Assembly: GCA_014360805.1 (NCBI GenBank)
Contig: JACIWU010000036.1
Location: 1-32,825 of the forward strand
Reading direction: 5' to 3'
Length of the DNA stretch: 32,825 nt
From: Chloroflexota bacterium
Lineage (GTDB): Bacteria > Chloroflexota > Anaerolineae > DTLA01
Shown: in pieces, positions 6,292 to 17,500 of the stretch
Layout of the letters: each line of letters starts with the position of its first letter
Position numbering within the stretch: position 1 is the stretch's first letter
The notes under the pieces: generated by a model
Told to the model about the DNA's origin: nothing
Seen by the model: the letters and a program-made list of their open reading frames with translations, nothing else
The model's database searches: none
Made by a program: the position numbers and the translations under genes

Positions 6292-8046
6292 CTACAGTTC
6301 GCCGAAGACCGAGTCCAGGGCCTCGTCCGGCACATCAAAGACCTGATTGTGCGGCGGGAGCGGCTCGTACTTCATGAACTCGGGCACCCGGTCGGCTTCT
6401 TTCGGGATGCCGGCAGCCTCGTTGAACGCGCGCTCCTTCTTGAGGATTTCGGCGCCCAATTTAGCCGCGTCCTCGGACTTCCAGTTGGTGCCCAGGACGC
6501 CGTTGCACTCCTGCATCATGCCCTCAAACCCGCTGGCGATGTCCAGGATGGCGAAGGCGATGAAGAGGCAGTGGCCTGTGGAGTCAATGAAGGCGGTGGT
6601 GGCCTGGAAGGCGCGGCTCAGCGCGGCCTTGCCCTCGGGGCTGAGCGGGTCCTGCTTGCCGCTGACGCCCAGGATTTCGGGGGCGATGGTGTAGCCGGCG
6701 GTGTGGTCGGCGCCCATGGTGGTCGTGGCGTAGGTGATGCCGATGCCCTTGACCGCGCGCGGCTCGTAGGCGGGCATGGACTGGCCCTTGACCACGGGCA
6801 CGCGGGTCAGGCCGAAGGCCTTGCCGGCGAACGCGGTGCCGCCGCCCAGAATGCGGCCCATGGGCGTGCCCTTGCCCATCTCGTGCACCAGGTTGATGGC
6901 GCCCTTGCCGTCGCCGAACTTGATGACGCCCGCCTCCATGGCCACGGCCAGGGTGGTGCCGGTCTCAATGGTGTCCAGGCCGTAGGCATTGCACAGGCGT
7001 ACCAGTTCCGCGATGTCGTCAAGATCATCAATGCCGCAGTTCGCGCCCAGCGACCAGTCGGACTCGTATTCCACGCAGGAGACGTGCTCGCTGCCATCGG
7101 CCTTGTGCCAGGTGTTGGAGCACTGGATGATGCAGCCGGGGCTGCAGGCATGGTTGTAAAGTTCTTTGCCGAGGCGTTTCTTGTTGCCCTCAAAGATGGC
7201 CTCGCCGGCGATTTTGGCCGCGCCTTCAAAGCGGCCGCTGGAGAAGTTGCGGGTTGGCAGGCCGCCTGCCTCGTTCAGGATGTTGATGAGGACGGCGGTG
7301 CCGTAGGTGTTGAGGCCGCCCTTGGGCTTGGTGATGTCGTGGGTGCGGAGGGCGTCAATGAGTTTCTTGCGGCCCTCGTCAAAGAGCGCCTTGTCCTTGA
7401 TGACCACGCCGGGGGCACCCTTGGGGTCGGCGATGATGAACTTGAGGCCGCGGCTGGCCATGACTGCGCCCATGCCGCCGCGCCCCGAGTAGCGGCTGGG
7501 CCGTCCCGCCATGTCGTTGAACACGACGCCGGAGTTGCCGTAGCCGAACTCGCCCGCATTGCCGGTGCCGGCGATGGAGACCTTGTCGCCGAACTTGGCG
7601 TACAATTTGGGGAAGATCTCGTATAGGTCTTTACCGGCGTACTCGTTGGCGGGCATGAATTCCACCTTGGGCTTGCTGGCCTTCTCGTCCCAGGTGATGT
7701 GGGCCAAGTGGTAGCCTTTGCCCTGGCCCTCTACGACGATGGCTTTGATCTGCATGTTGGCGATGTGCTGCGCCCAGGACGTGCCGGCGTTGGACTCCTT
7801 GATGCCGCCGGTGAGGGGCGACTTGGCCCCGACGGACACGCGGGCCGACGTGGGCGCGACGGTGCCGGTTACGATGCCCGGGGCGAAGACCAGTTTGTTG
7901 TTCGGGCCCAGGGGATGGCACAGCGGGGGAACTTCGTCGTGCACGATGGTGGAGGTCAACCCGCGCCCGCCCAGTTGCTGGTACTTGGCGGGGACCTCCT
8001 CAAGGCGATAGGACAGGTCTGCCATGTTCAACCGAAGGATCCACAT
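6292..8046 (-). CDS. aor: Tungsten-containing aldehyde:ferredoxin oxidoreductase
   Basis: 584 residues, close to the usual 600 or so. AOR-family enzymes oxidise aldehydes to acids, or the reverse, passing electrons to ferredoxin, using a tungsto-bispterin and a [4Fe-4S] cluster in the cytoplasm. Visible motifs include LGGRGLTSTI near the N-terminus, the pterin-domain segment APTSARVSVGAKSPLTGG, and SRYSGRGGMGAVMASRGLK. Cluster Cys are C301, C305, C309 (CSPGCIIQC) and the distal C493 (GHCLF). The proximal spacing is Cx3Cx3C, against Cx2Cx3C in the Pyrococcus furiosus enzyme. The start at 8046 (MWILRLNMADL) is chosen because AAGGAGGTG ends about 7 nt upstream. It is the first gene of the tungsten operon. 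The substrate cannot be deduced. Confidence 0.94.
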   Translation of the reverse strand: MWILRLNMADLSYRLEEVPAKYQQLGGRGLTSTIVHDEVPPLCHPLGPNNKLVFAPGIVTGTVAPTSARVSVGAKSPLTGGIKESNAGTSWAQHIANMQIKAIVVEGQGKGYHLAHITWDEKASKPKVEFMPANEYAGKDLYEIFPKLYAKFGDKVSIAGTGNAGEFGYGNSGVVFNDMAGRPSRYSGRGGMGAVMASRGLKFIIADPKGAPGVVIKDKALFDEGRKKLIDALRTHDITKPKGGLNTYGTAVLINILNEAGGLPTRNFSSGRFEGAAKIAGEAIFEGNKKRLGKELYNHACSPGCIIQCSNTWHKADGSEHVSCVEYESDWSLGANCGIDDLDDIAELVRLCNAYGLDTIETGTTLAVAMEAGVIKFGDGKGAINLVHEMGKGTPMGRILGGGTAFAGKAFGLTRVPVVKGQSMPAYEPRAVKGIGITYATTTMGADHTAGYTIAPEILGVSGKQDPLSPEGKAALSRAFQATTAFIDSTGHCLFIAFAILDIASGFEGMMQECNGVLGTNWKSEDAAKLGAEILKKERAFNEAAGIPKEADRVPEFMKYEPLPPHNQVFDVPDEALDSVFGEL

Positions 8047-8107
8047 TTTGAACACCTCCTTGTGATTTGTGGGGGCAGGGGCGCTGCCCGATTCCTTATC
8101 CGATTGT

Positions 8108-8151
8108 CAAAAACAAAAGGCAACGTCGGCCCGGACTGGGCTTCGGTTGCC
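8108..8151 (-). terminator. Intrinsic-terminator-like hairpin inside the AOR leader
   Basis: On the minus strand, GGCAAC pairs with GTTGCC (outer arms of 8119-8151) and the inner GCCC pairs with GGGC. The hairpin is followed directly by TTTTGTTTTTG (8118 down to 8108). It lies about 60 nt upstream of the AOR start and downstream of the operon promoter, so termination here would control the operon. Confidence 0.6.
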
Positions 8152-8199
8152 TCCTTTGCAAACACGGCAGGCGCAGGGATTGCTCCCCACACCCTATCG

Positions 8200-8227
8200 C
8201 CCACTCCTCCCGGTGGGAGAAGGTGGG
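8200..8227 (-). repeat. Stable leader hairpin
   Basis: CTCCTCCC (8204-8211) pairs with GGGAGAAG (8215-8222) around GGT, with one G-U wobble in RNA, and CCCA/TGGG extend the stem past a one-base bulge. It may be a structured leader element or a remnant of an interspersed repeat. Confidence 0.5.
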
Positions 8228-8285
8228 TCGGAGGTCTGTCCCGGGTGTTTGGTTGTGGCCATGCAGAATTCCATCCTGCGAATAC

Positions 8286-8314
8286 ATTATACGCGAATTC
8301 TCGTCGGATGTCAA
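8286..8314 (-). promoter_or_regulatory. Perfect consensus sigma70 promoter of the tungsten operon
   Basis: Read on the minus strand: TTGACA (8309-8314), exactly 17 nt, TATAAT (8286-8291). Both hexamers and the spacing match the consensus. It points toward the AOR gene. Confidence 0.85.
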
Positions 8315-8456
8315 TCGCTTTCGGCGGCCAATTTTGCGAATCGGTCTTCCCTCTGCGAAGCCGTCCGCGGGGGCGGCTGTAGCGGTGAAACGGTGCGCAA
8401 AATAGGACACAGAGGGTCTATATGAACAAACTGTAACACACAGGCAGAACATTTTG

Positions 8457-8465
8457 TGCTATAAT
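8457..8465 (+). promoter_or_regulatory. Extended -10 promoter of the giant secreted protein gene
   Basis: TGC-TATAAT (8457-8465) is an extended -10 with no good -35 at the usual distance. The predicted transcript start near 8472 leaves a leader of about 50 nt with GGGGAGG before the ATG at 8522. The earlier ATG at 8477 would be almost leaderless and is not preferred. Confidence 0.6.
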
Positions 8466-8521
8466 CATAGGGGGCGATGCGAGTCCCGCCGTTATGTCTT
8501 CTTTGCTGTGGGGAGGTGCTT

Positions 8522-11500
8522 ATGCGGAGGTACGTGGACAGGTACGCGCTGGCCTTCGCGGCGGTGTTCTTCGCTGCCGCGGCGCTCTTCTTTGGGATGA
8601 CCCTGATGGCCCATGCGCGTCCCCAGCCGAATGCTACTGCGTGGGGCGGCAATGACGGCCCGATCGCCCAGGATTCGGCCCTCGTCGTCGCGGTTACGGG
8701 GCCTTCGGTGCCTGTGGAAATCTGCGGCACCGCCAGGTTCACGGTTACGGTAACCAACCTGGGGCCGGATCCGGCCGACAACGTCGTGATCCAGAGCGCC
8801 ATGCCCGCAGGGTTTTCGCCAACGCCGCAGTCGGAGAACAAGGGCACGGTCGGCGTGGGCCAGATGGTTACTTCCACGTTCACATTCAACGCCGGCTGCG
8901 AGGCCGTCTCCGGCGATAACACGACGACCGTCTCCTATACGGGCGGCACTGACATCATCGTGTACACGTCGTTCGTGGTGAACCCGGGCGCCCTGTCGCT
9001 GACGAAGGAAGCGATTGCCGTGAACGGGGTCCCCATCGCGCCTACCACGTCGCCGTCCGCGTCTATCGGGGATGAGATCACGTGGCGGATTGTCGCGCAG
9101 AGCAGCGGTCTTGGCCCCATCTCCAACGTCGTCGTTACGGACGTGGTTGGCAGTGGGATGCAGTACGTTTCCTCCACGCCGCCCGGCACCTACAACGGCA
9201 CGGATACGATCGTGTGGACCGCCACCGAGGTTCCTGCGCTGGCCCGGATTGAGGCAGGGCAGGCGGTTACGCTCACCGAGGTTACGTCGGTGCAATCGTG
9301 CAGCGACCTGATCAATATCGCGCGGGCCACATGGGGGTGCACCGGCGAGACGTGTCAGACTCCCGAGGAAGCGCAGGCCAGCGTCGCGTTGCGACTCAAG
9401 GAACCGTTGCTTGCCTTCACCCCGCCGAACGTTGCGCTGCCGTATTGTTCACCCTCCATTTCGGTGAGTTTTGATGTGCAGAACACGGGCGAGGGCGCGG
9501 CGAGGAATGTGTTCCTGGCCGTGGATTTGACCGGCTACAACGTAACGGTTACGTCTCCGGGCGCCAGTTACGTGTGGTCGCCAACGCCTGGGTTCATCCT
9601 GCCCGACATTCCGGGCAGCGGCTCCTACACGCTGTCCTATCAACTGTCGTTCGCGGGGAATTGGTGCAGCAGCACGCCGCCCTCAGGGTCGCGCACCTGG
9701 TTCCCCACCTACGAGGATGATTGTGGTGTCGTATTCCACACGCCGGTTCGCACCAATTCGCTGAGCATCAGCGGCGGGCCGCCCTCGCTGTCGCTCAGCA
9801 AGTCAGGCCCCAGCGTCGCGGCCCTGGGCGATGACGTGCAGTACACGATCAACGTCAGTTACACCGGGGGCCTTTCCTGCGGCGCGGGAGGGGAGGCCGG
9901 CGACATTACTGTTACGGATACGGTTCCGGCAGGCTGGAGCGTGCTGGACGCCGATGGCGGGACCGTGGTGGACGGCAAGATCGTCTGGACGGGCATAGAC
10001 CCTGCTACGGGGGCCACGCTGCGCCCCACGTTCCACATTTCGGGCACGAATGAGAGCGGCTGCGACCTCTGCGGCAACGTCTACACTAACCAGGTTACGG
10101 CGTCAGTGCAGGATTGCTGCGGGTGCATCCGCACGGCATCGGCCTCGGCAACGACGGCGATAGAATGCCCGCAGACCGACATCGGCTTGGAGTCAAGCCG
10201 CACCATCGCCTCCGCCTATGACTTTGAATATTGCACGCCCATCACCTATACCAACACGTACACCTTTGACGATAACGCCCGCTGGGATAACGTCGCGTGG
10301 ACCGACCTCCTGTTCACCGAGGACATGCCTGCGGGCCAGGCGTATGTCTCCGGGTCGGCGCGGGTGCTGATCAACAGCGTGGACTACACGAGCCAGGTTG
10401 CGGTTTCGGTCGTGGGCGGCCACCTGGTGTTTGACTTCAGCGGCGGGACGTTCCCGCCCAGTGTTCGCAACAGCACCCTCGTGATCCAGTATGCGCTGGA
10501 CACGCATCCTTCCGGGTGTGGCGCGTCTACCACGTGGTACGATTTTGCCACGCTTGAGGTGGACATCACCGGCGATCCAGGGTTTGAAGGCCCGTGTACG
10601 ACGGCGGGGGACACGCTGGTAACCCGCGACGTCGTGGAGCCGACGGTGTACGGCTCCACCATGAGCGTGGAGGTTACGGGCATCCCGGACATTGTGTCCT
10701 CTTGCGGCACATACGTCATCACGGTTACGCTCACGCGCACGTCGGCGATGGACGCCTATGATGCCCTGCTGTTCCTGGATAGCAGCAACTACGAGATCAT
10801 CACGGTAACGGGGTGGTCCGGGCTTGAGCCACTGTCGCCGCTGGAGGGCACGCCTGTGCCGGGCGGGTACGAGTGGAACTACGGCGACCTGTTTTCAGGG
10901 GGCAACACGACCGCTGAACTTTACATAACCGTGCAGGCGCGGTGTCTGTCTACATCGTCGCTACCGGTTACCCTGTACTATAACAACCGCTGCAATGACC
11001 TGGCGTCTCCATCTTTTCCCATGGACGTGGCCAGCCCGGATCGGCAATGCTCAACGTCGGCCAGCGATTCGGGCCTTGTGCTGGATCCGGTGTTGACGGT
11101 GTACAAGTTCCCCGAGATGAAGTGGGTGTCGGGTACACAAGTCGCATGGCATGCTCACATCATCAACTCGGGTGCGGGGATAGCGCATGCCGTGCAACTC
11201 ATAGATGAGATGGGCCCCAGCCAGAGTTTCAACACCGCCGTTTGGAGCGACGCCACCGGTGTAACCACGTACACGAATCAACTTCCCGATGGCACGCCTA
11301 TCAACGGCGTGTCATGGGTCTTGTCGCTGGACCCGGGCGAATTCCGCGAGGTGGACATCATTGCCGATGTCGTGGGCTGCCAAGACGATGTCAACGTGCT
11401 GACCATGCAAACGAAGTGCCTGGGTGCGGTCTGCTCCGGGCCGGTGAGCGACTCCTCAACCCTACTGTTCCCGCCGGCCAACCTGGTTGCTACGTCCATG

Positions 11501-14500
11501 GCATATACACCTATCAACCCGTGTGGCCAGACCGATGTCGTCCTCACGGTGCGCAACGCGGGCCTGGCGCCGCTGTTTGACCTGGAACTCAACCTGACGT
11601 TGCCTGCCGGGCTGACCTACGCGGCGGCGCCCAACGCGGAGTACCGCGTCAACGGCGGCCCCTGGCTGGGCCTGGGGAGCAGCGAGCCGCTGATCACGCC
11701 GACGTCGCTGGTGTGGAGTTACACTCAGGGCGATTCCGGCCTGTTTGGCTACCTGGACAAACTGGACCCGGACACCACGGTGGAGGTGCGCTTCACGGTG
11801 GATGTGGCCTGTGAGTTCGTTCAGAGCCAACTGGCATTTTATGCGTCTTACACCGACTGCAAGACCGGCGGTCGCACCCAGACGGCCACCAGTTACTTCA
11901 GCGTCCGGCCGAACAATCCGATTCTGACCGTGTCCAAAGTCCAGACGCCCGCCGGCAACATCACCTGCGGCGCGCCCGTAGTCTGGACGATTACGGTGAA
12001 CAACGCCCTGCTGGGCACGGATGGCGCGCCGGTTACGGCAAAAGTGGTAACGCTCGCCGACACGCTCGGTGGCGCGTTCAACTTCGTGGACCTGCGCGAG
12101 GGCGGCGTCTCTGTCCCGAATCGTCAGGTGGTCGGGCAGACGGTAACTTGGGAGGTGGCGAACTTGGGCCCGGGCGAGACGCGCACGTTTACGCTCCACG
12201 CGACGCTGGACAACGCGCCGTGCAGCCCGTCGCTCGGCAACACGGTATCGGCGGCGTGGGGCTGTGGGGACCCGGACGAGGACCCGTCCACGCCGGCCAC
12301 CTGCCAGGGCACGCCGGTAACATCTAGCGCCACGGTAACTCGCGCCACACCTAACATCGTGGCGTCGTTCGCTCCGTCCGCGCTGGCTGCCTGCACGTCG
12401 GGCAATTTGGTTACGATTACGCTCACGAACAACGACTCTGTGGCGACGGCCTACAGCCCTGCCGTAGCGATCACGCTGCCATCGGGGGCCGCCTACGTGG
12501 CGGGCACGGCGAATCCGATCCCTAGTTCTTCTACTTCCACGCGCCTCGTTTACAACGCGGGCATCTTGCCGGACCTGGGGCCCGGGGAATCCACGACGAT
12601 CAGTTTCCAGGTGGATCTGCTGTGCATCCGCAGCGGCTCTTTCAACGTGAGCGGCTCGTATCTGGACTGCTGCGACAGTTTGCACACGCTGAATCAAAAT
12701 GTGGGGCCGACGTGGCAGTATCCGACCCTCACGATCACGAAGACCCCGACAACGCAGGCGATTCTGCCGGACAACGACGTTACCTGGACCATCCGCGTTA
12801 CCAACACTAGCGCGGTTGCAACGGCGGGCTACATCCTGATTGAAGACACGCTGGGCAACGGATTCTCGTTCGTAACCGCCACGAACCCGGCCACGGGCAT
12901 CGGCGACTTTGTGAACGTGGGGCAGAGCGTTACGTGGGAATTGGACGACCTGGGGCCCGGCCAGAGCAAGACGGTAACCCTGACTGCTCACTACAACGGC
13001 ACGGGCAATGACTGCAATTCCACCCTGCGCCGCAATCGCGCCCGCGCCACGTGGGGGTGCGATAACGACGACAACATTGACGGAGACCCCACCACAACCG
13101 CCGACAGGGATTGCGCGAGTGGGGTGTACACGTCCTACGCCAACGCCTACGTAACCAGTCCCGACCTGTACTTCTCGGCCGGGCCTACGTACACGTGCAA
13201 CACCGATGGCTCCATCACCGTGTCTGGGACGGTGCGCAATCACACCGACCAGAGCAACACGGCCACGGGCGTACAGGTGCGCATCATCGTGGACGGCGGC
13301 GCGCCCATAACCCTGTCCACGACGCCGGCCAACCTCAACCCGGGCAGCACCGGCACGTTCTCGTACAACACGGGGCCCCTGGAAACCGGCGTGCCGCACA
13401 CATTCCAAGTGGTCATAGACCCCGCCAACACGATTGTGGAGTGCAACGAGACCAACAACTCGGCCAGCGGGGCCGCGACGTGCAATGTGCCGGTGCTGGA
13501 CTTGACGAAGGACATCGCCCAAATCACGCGGGGCGGGGAGGTCCTGACGTCCTTCTCCAACATTCAACAGGGCGACCTCATCCGGTATCGCATTCGCATC
13601 AACAACCCGGGCGCGACGACGGCGTACAACGTGGTGATTACGGATGTGTTGCCGTCGCCGCTGGCGCAATTCGTGTACCAGGCCGGTTCCACTCAGGCGA
13701 CTTGGCCGAACTACGCGGGCACGTACACCACCGACCCGACGGGCACCGGCTCTGCTGCGGACCCGCTGACCTGGACGTTCGCCGATGTGCCTCCTCGCGG
13801 CGCGACCATTGACCCGGGCGAGACGCTCACGCTGACGTTTGAGGTCCTCGTGGGCAATGACATCACCGACGGCGCGAGTTACACCAACACGGCCTATACC
13901 ACGGCCCAGGATGGCTATGGGCAGGATTTGCCCGACGACTGGGACGACGAGACGCTCCCTGGCGCGCTCCCCGGCCTCGTGGTGGACAAGACCATCGCAG
14001 ACATCAACGGCGGGCCGAATGACGGGTACGCCGAGCCGGGCGACATCGTTACGTACCGCGTTGTGGTTACCAATGTGGGCGCGGGCAACGCCTACTCGCT
14101 GGTGCTGACCGACACGCTGCCGCCTGCCTTTGAGTACGTAGCGGGCACTACCCTGGCCGCATGGCCCGGCGGCTCCTACACCAGCGACCCGACAATCAAC
14201 GGCGCGACGCTGTTCTGGGACATCGGCGCGACGCTCCAGGGCGGCACGCCGACCGGTGAGGCGCTGACGCTCACCTTTGACGCGCGGGTAACGGCGGCGG
14301 TAACCCAGGGCGTAACGTACACCAACGTTGTTACGGCAGCGGGCAAGACCGGCGCAGACGTCCCCATCCCGCCCGATTCGGGCCTGCCCGACGACACCGA
14401 CCCGGACGATTCGGATGACATTTCGCTCACGGGCGCGCGGCCCGGCCTGGTGCTGGACAAGAGCATCCCGCTGCTGATTCGGCAGGGCACGCCTATCCTG

Positions 14501-17500
14501 AACCCGACGACAGTAGAGGCGGGCGACATCGTCTCGTACACGGTGGTGGTAACCAACGTGGGGCTGGGCACGGCGCACAACCTGGTGCTGTCGGATACCC
14601 TGCCTACGGCATTTGAGTACGTGGCGGGTTCCACCATGGCCACGTGGCCCAGCGGCTCGTACACTAGCGATCCGGTGCAGGGCGGCGGCTATCTCCGCTG
14701 GAACGTCGGCGCGACACTGAACGGCGGCGACCCAATGGGCCAGGCGCTGACGCTGCGCTTCGCCCTGCGCGTAACGTCGGCCATCGCGCGCGAGCAATTC
14801 TATCCGAACACGGCCCTGGTCAACGGGCGCGACGGTTTGGGCACGCTGATTCCCGCGGACTCCGGCGACGCCGAAGACAATGACCTGGATGACCAAGACG
14901 ATGCGACGCTCCAGGCGCTGAAGCCGGCGCTGGTAACGAGCAAACTCGTCGCCGATATCAACGACCAGCCGAGCGATGGCACGGTGGAGCCAGGCGACAT
15001 CGTTACGTTCCTGGTAACGGTGCGCAATGTGGACCGCGGGACCGCGTACAACGTGGTGGTAACGGACACGCTGCCGTCGCCGGGTTGGGTCTATGTGCCA
15101 GGGACGACCTACGCGGAGTGGAACGGCGGCGCGAATACGTACACGGGCGATCCCACCATCACGGACGGTGGCGCGGTGCTCCATTGGCCGATCGGCGCCA
15201 CGCTCGTCGGTGGCAGCCCCGTCGGCGACATCCTGACGCTTCGGTTTGACGCGCGCGTAACGTCGGACATCGTGTCGGATCAGACCTACACCAATGCGGT
15301 GTGGTTCACGGGCGAGGACGGCGCAGGCACGCCGATTCCCGCCGACACCGAAGACCCCGAAGACACCGATGATGACGACCAGGACCGCGTCCAGTTGCTG
15401 GGCCTGGAGCCCGCGCTGATCATGGACAAGGCGGTGGTGGACATCAACGGCCAGCCCTCGGCGGGGACCGTCGTGGCGGGGGACGTGGTAACCTTCACGA
15501 TTGTCGTTACCAACGTCGGGCCGGGCGCGGCGTACAACGTGGACGTTACCGACCTCATGCCGTCGGGCTGGCAGTACGTCGCCGGGAGCACGCAGGCCAA
15601 CTGGCCTTCGGGTTCGTCCACGGCTGACCCGACGGTGGCGGGGCAATTGCTGACGTGGGACTTGAGCGCGACGCTGAATGGCGGAGACCCCACGGGTGAA
15701 ACTCTCACCCTGCGGTTCAAGGCGCAGGTAACTTCTTCCGCCATCGCGGGGCCGAACACGAACACCGGCGCGACTACAGGCGAGGACGGCGCAGGCACGC
15801 CGATTCCCGCCGACACCGGCCAGCCGAATGACACCGACCCCGACGACCAGGATCAGGAAACGCTGAACATGCTGAAGCCCGCGCTGGCGGTGGACAAGGA
15901 GATTACCCGTATCTTTGACCGCAACGGCGTGGAGGTTTCGCCCACGCCCACGGGCGTTGAGGCGGGCTATCGGGTGGAGTATCGCTTCGTCGTTACCAAT
16001 GTGGGCACGGCCACGGCTTATAGCCTGAACGTTACCGACACGCTGCCTGCGGGCCTGGCGTACCACGCGGGGACGTCGGCGCTCAACGGCGCGCCCATAG
16101 CCGACCCGTCCGTCGAGGGGCAGAATCTCATCTACACGCTGAACCACACGCTGGCGGCGGGCGAGCGCATGACGCTCACGCTCCGCGCGGATGTTACCAG
16201 CGCCATCGTGGCTAACGCGACGCTTACCAATGTGGCCTACGTCCGCGGGCGAGACGCTTCGGGCGCAGTGATCCCCGGCGAGAACACGGATTTGGGCGAT
16301 GTCAGCGATCCCGATCCCGACGACCCTGACGCCGACGACACCGGAAGCGAGTCGGTTACCGCGCTGGTCCCGGCGCTGGACGTGAACAAGGACATCGTTC
16401 GCATCTACGACCGGCTTGGCGTGGAGATTTCGCCGATGCCGTCGGCGGTGGAGCCTGGGATGCGGATTGAATACCGCTTCGTGGTAACGAACGTGGGCAC
16501 GGGCACGGCGTACAACGTGGATGTAGAAGACCGCATGCCCATTGGGCTGGATTACCGCACGGGCACGTCCACGCTCAACGGCGCGGGCATCGCTGACCCA
16601 AGCGTTGCGGGGACGCCAGGCACCGGCCAGACGCTGACCTACGACCTGAACCACACGCTAGCGGCGGGCGGGCGCATGACGCTGACGCTACAGGCGACGG
16701 TAACCAGTCTGGTAACCCAGGGCACGGACCTGGTGAACTACGCCGAGGCGACGGGCTACGACGGCGCGGGCACTGAGATTCCCGACGCCAATGCTGTCCT
16801 GGGCGACGTGGCGGATTCGGATCCCGATGATGCCGACGCCGACGACACCGGCCGCGAGGATATCGGCGTCGTCGTGCCCGCGCTCAACGTGGACAAGACG
16901 GTCGCGCGTGTCTACGACCGCATGGGGTCCCAGATTAGTCCTACGCCGTCCGCGGTGGAAGCCGGCTACACGGTGGAGTATCAGTTTGTCGTAAACAACG
17001 TGGGTGGCGGCACGGCCTACGGCGTGGATGTGGTGGACAATCTTCCGGTGGGTCTGGAATATGTAACGGGCAACAGCGCCTTGAACGGCGTTCCCATCGG
17101 CGACCCCGCCGTTGTGGGGACGCCGGCGACGGGCCAGACGCTGACCTATGACCTCAACGCCACGATACCGGCGGGCGAGGCCATCACACTGACCTTCCGC
17201 GCGCGTGTAACGAGCCTTATCCGCGCGGGCGTCCCGCTGACCAACACGGCGGAGGCTACCGGCTACGATGGCTACGGCACGGAGATTCCCGATGCGAATC
17301 CGGGCATTGGAGACACGTTTGACCCCGACCCCGATGACTCGGATGCCGACGACACCGGCAGCGAGACGCTGGATACCCTTGTTCCGGCCCTGGATGTGGA
17401 TAAGATTGTCCTGCACCTTTGGGACAATTTCGGCACGCCGATCCCGACCACGTCTCCGGTGGAGCCGGGTTATCGCGTGGAATACCAGTTCGTGGTAACG

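Larger units (their letters stand above)
8047..8279 (-). promoter_or_regulatory. Long structured 5' leader of the tungsten operon (candidate riboswitch or attenuator)
   Basis: The consensus promoter at 8286-8314 implies a minus-strand transcript start near 8279, leaving about 230 nt before the AOR start. This leader contains a stable hairpin (8200-8227), a GC-rich middle part and a terminator-like hairpin with a U-rich tail (8108-8151), then the ribosome binding site AAGGAGGTG. No protein is evident in it. I do not recognise a named riboswitch family. Parts may instead derive from a dispersed intergenic repeat. Confidence 0.5.

Noticed and set aside
5893-7626. A 577-residue plus-strand frame opposite the AOR and maturase genes
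   Set aside because: The minus-strand genes have full motifs and operon structure; this frame is Gly/Ala/Val-rich with no domain.
8096-8452. A possible 118-residue minus-strand gene in the AOR leader region
   Set aside because: It spans the consensus promoter and both leader hairpins and has no recognisable protein features.
8477-8521. An earlier ATG for the giant protein (adds 15 residues)
   Set aside because: It would lie about 5 nt from the predicted transcript start, has no ribosome binding site and would disrupt the signal peptide. The ATG at 8522 has GGAGG.
11462-16654. A 1730-residue minus-strand frame opposite the giant gene
   Set aside because: It is rich in Arg, His, Val and Ala, has no recognisable domain or membrane pattern and mirrors the repeats of the plus-strand gene. 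It is a shadow caused by high GC and codon bias.
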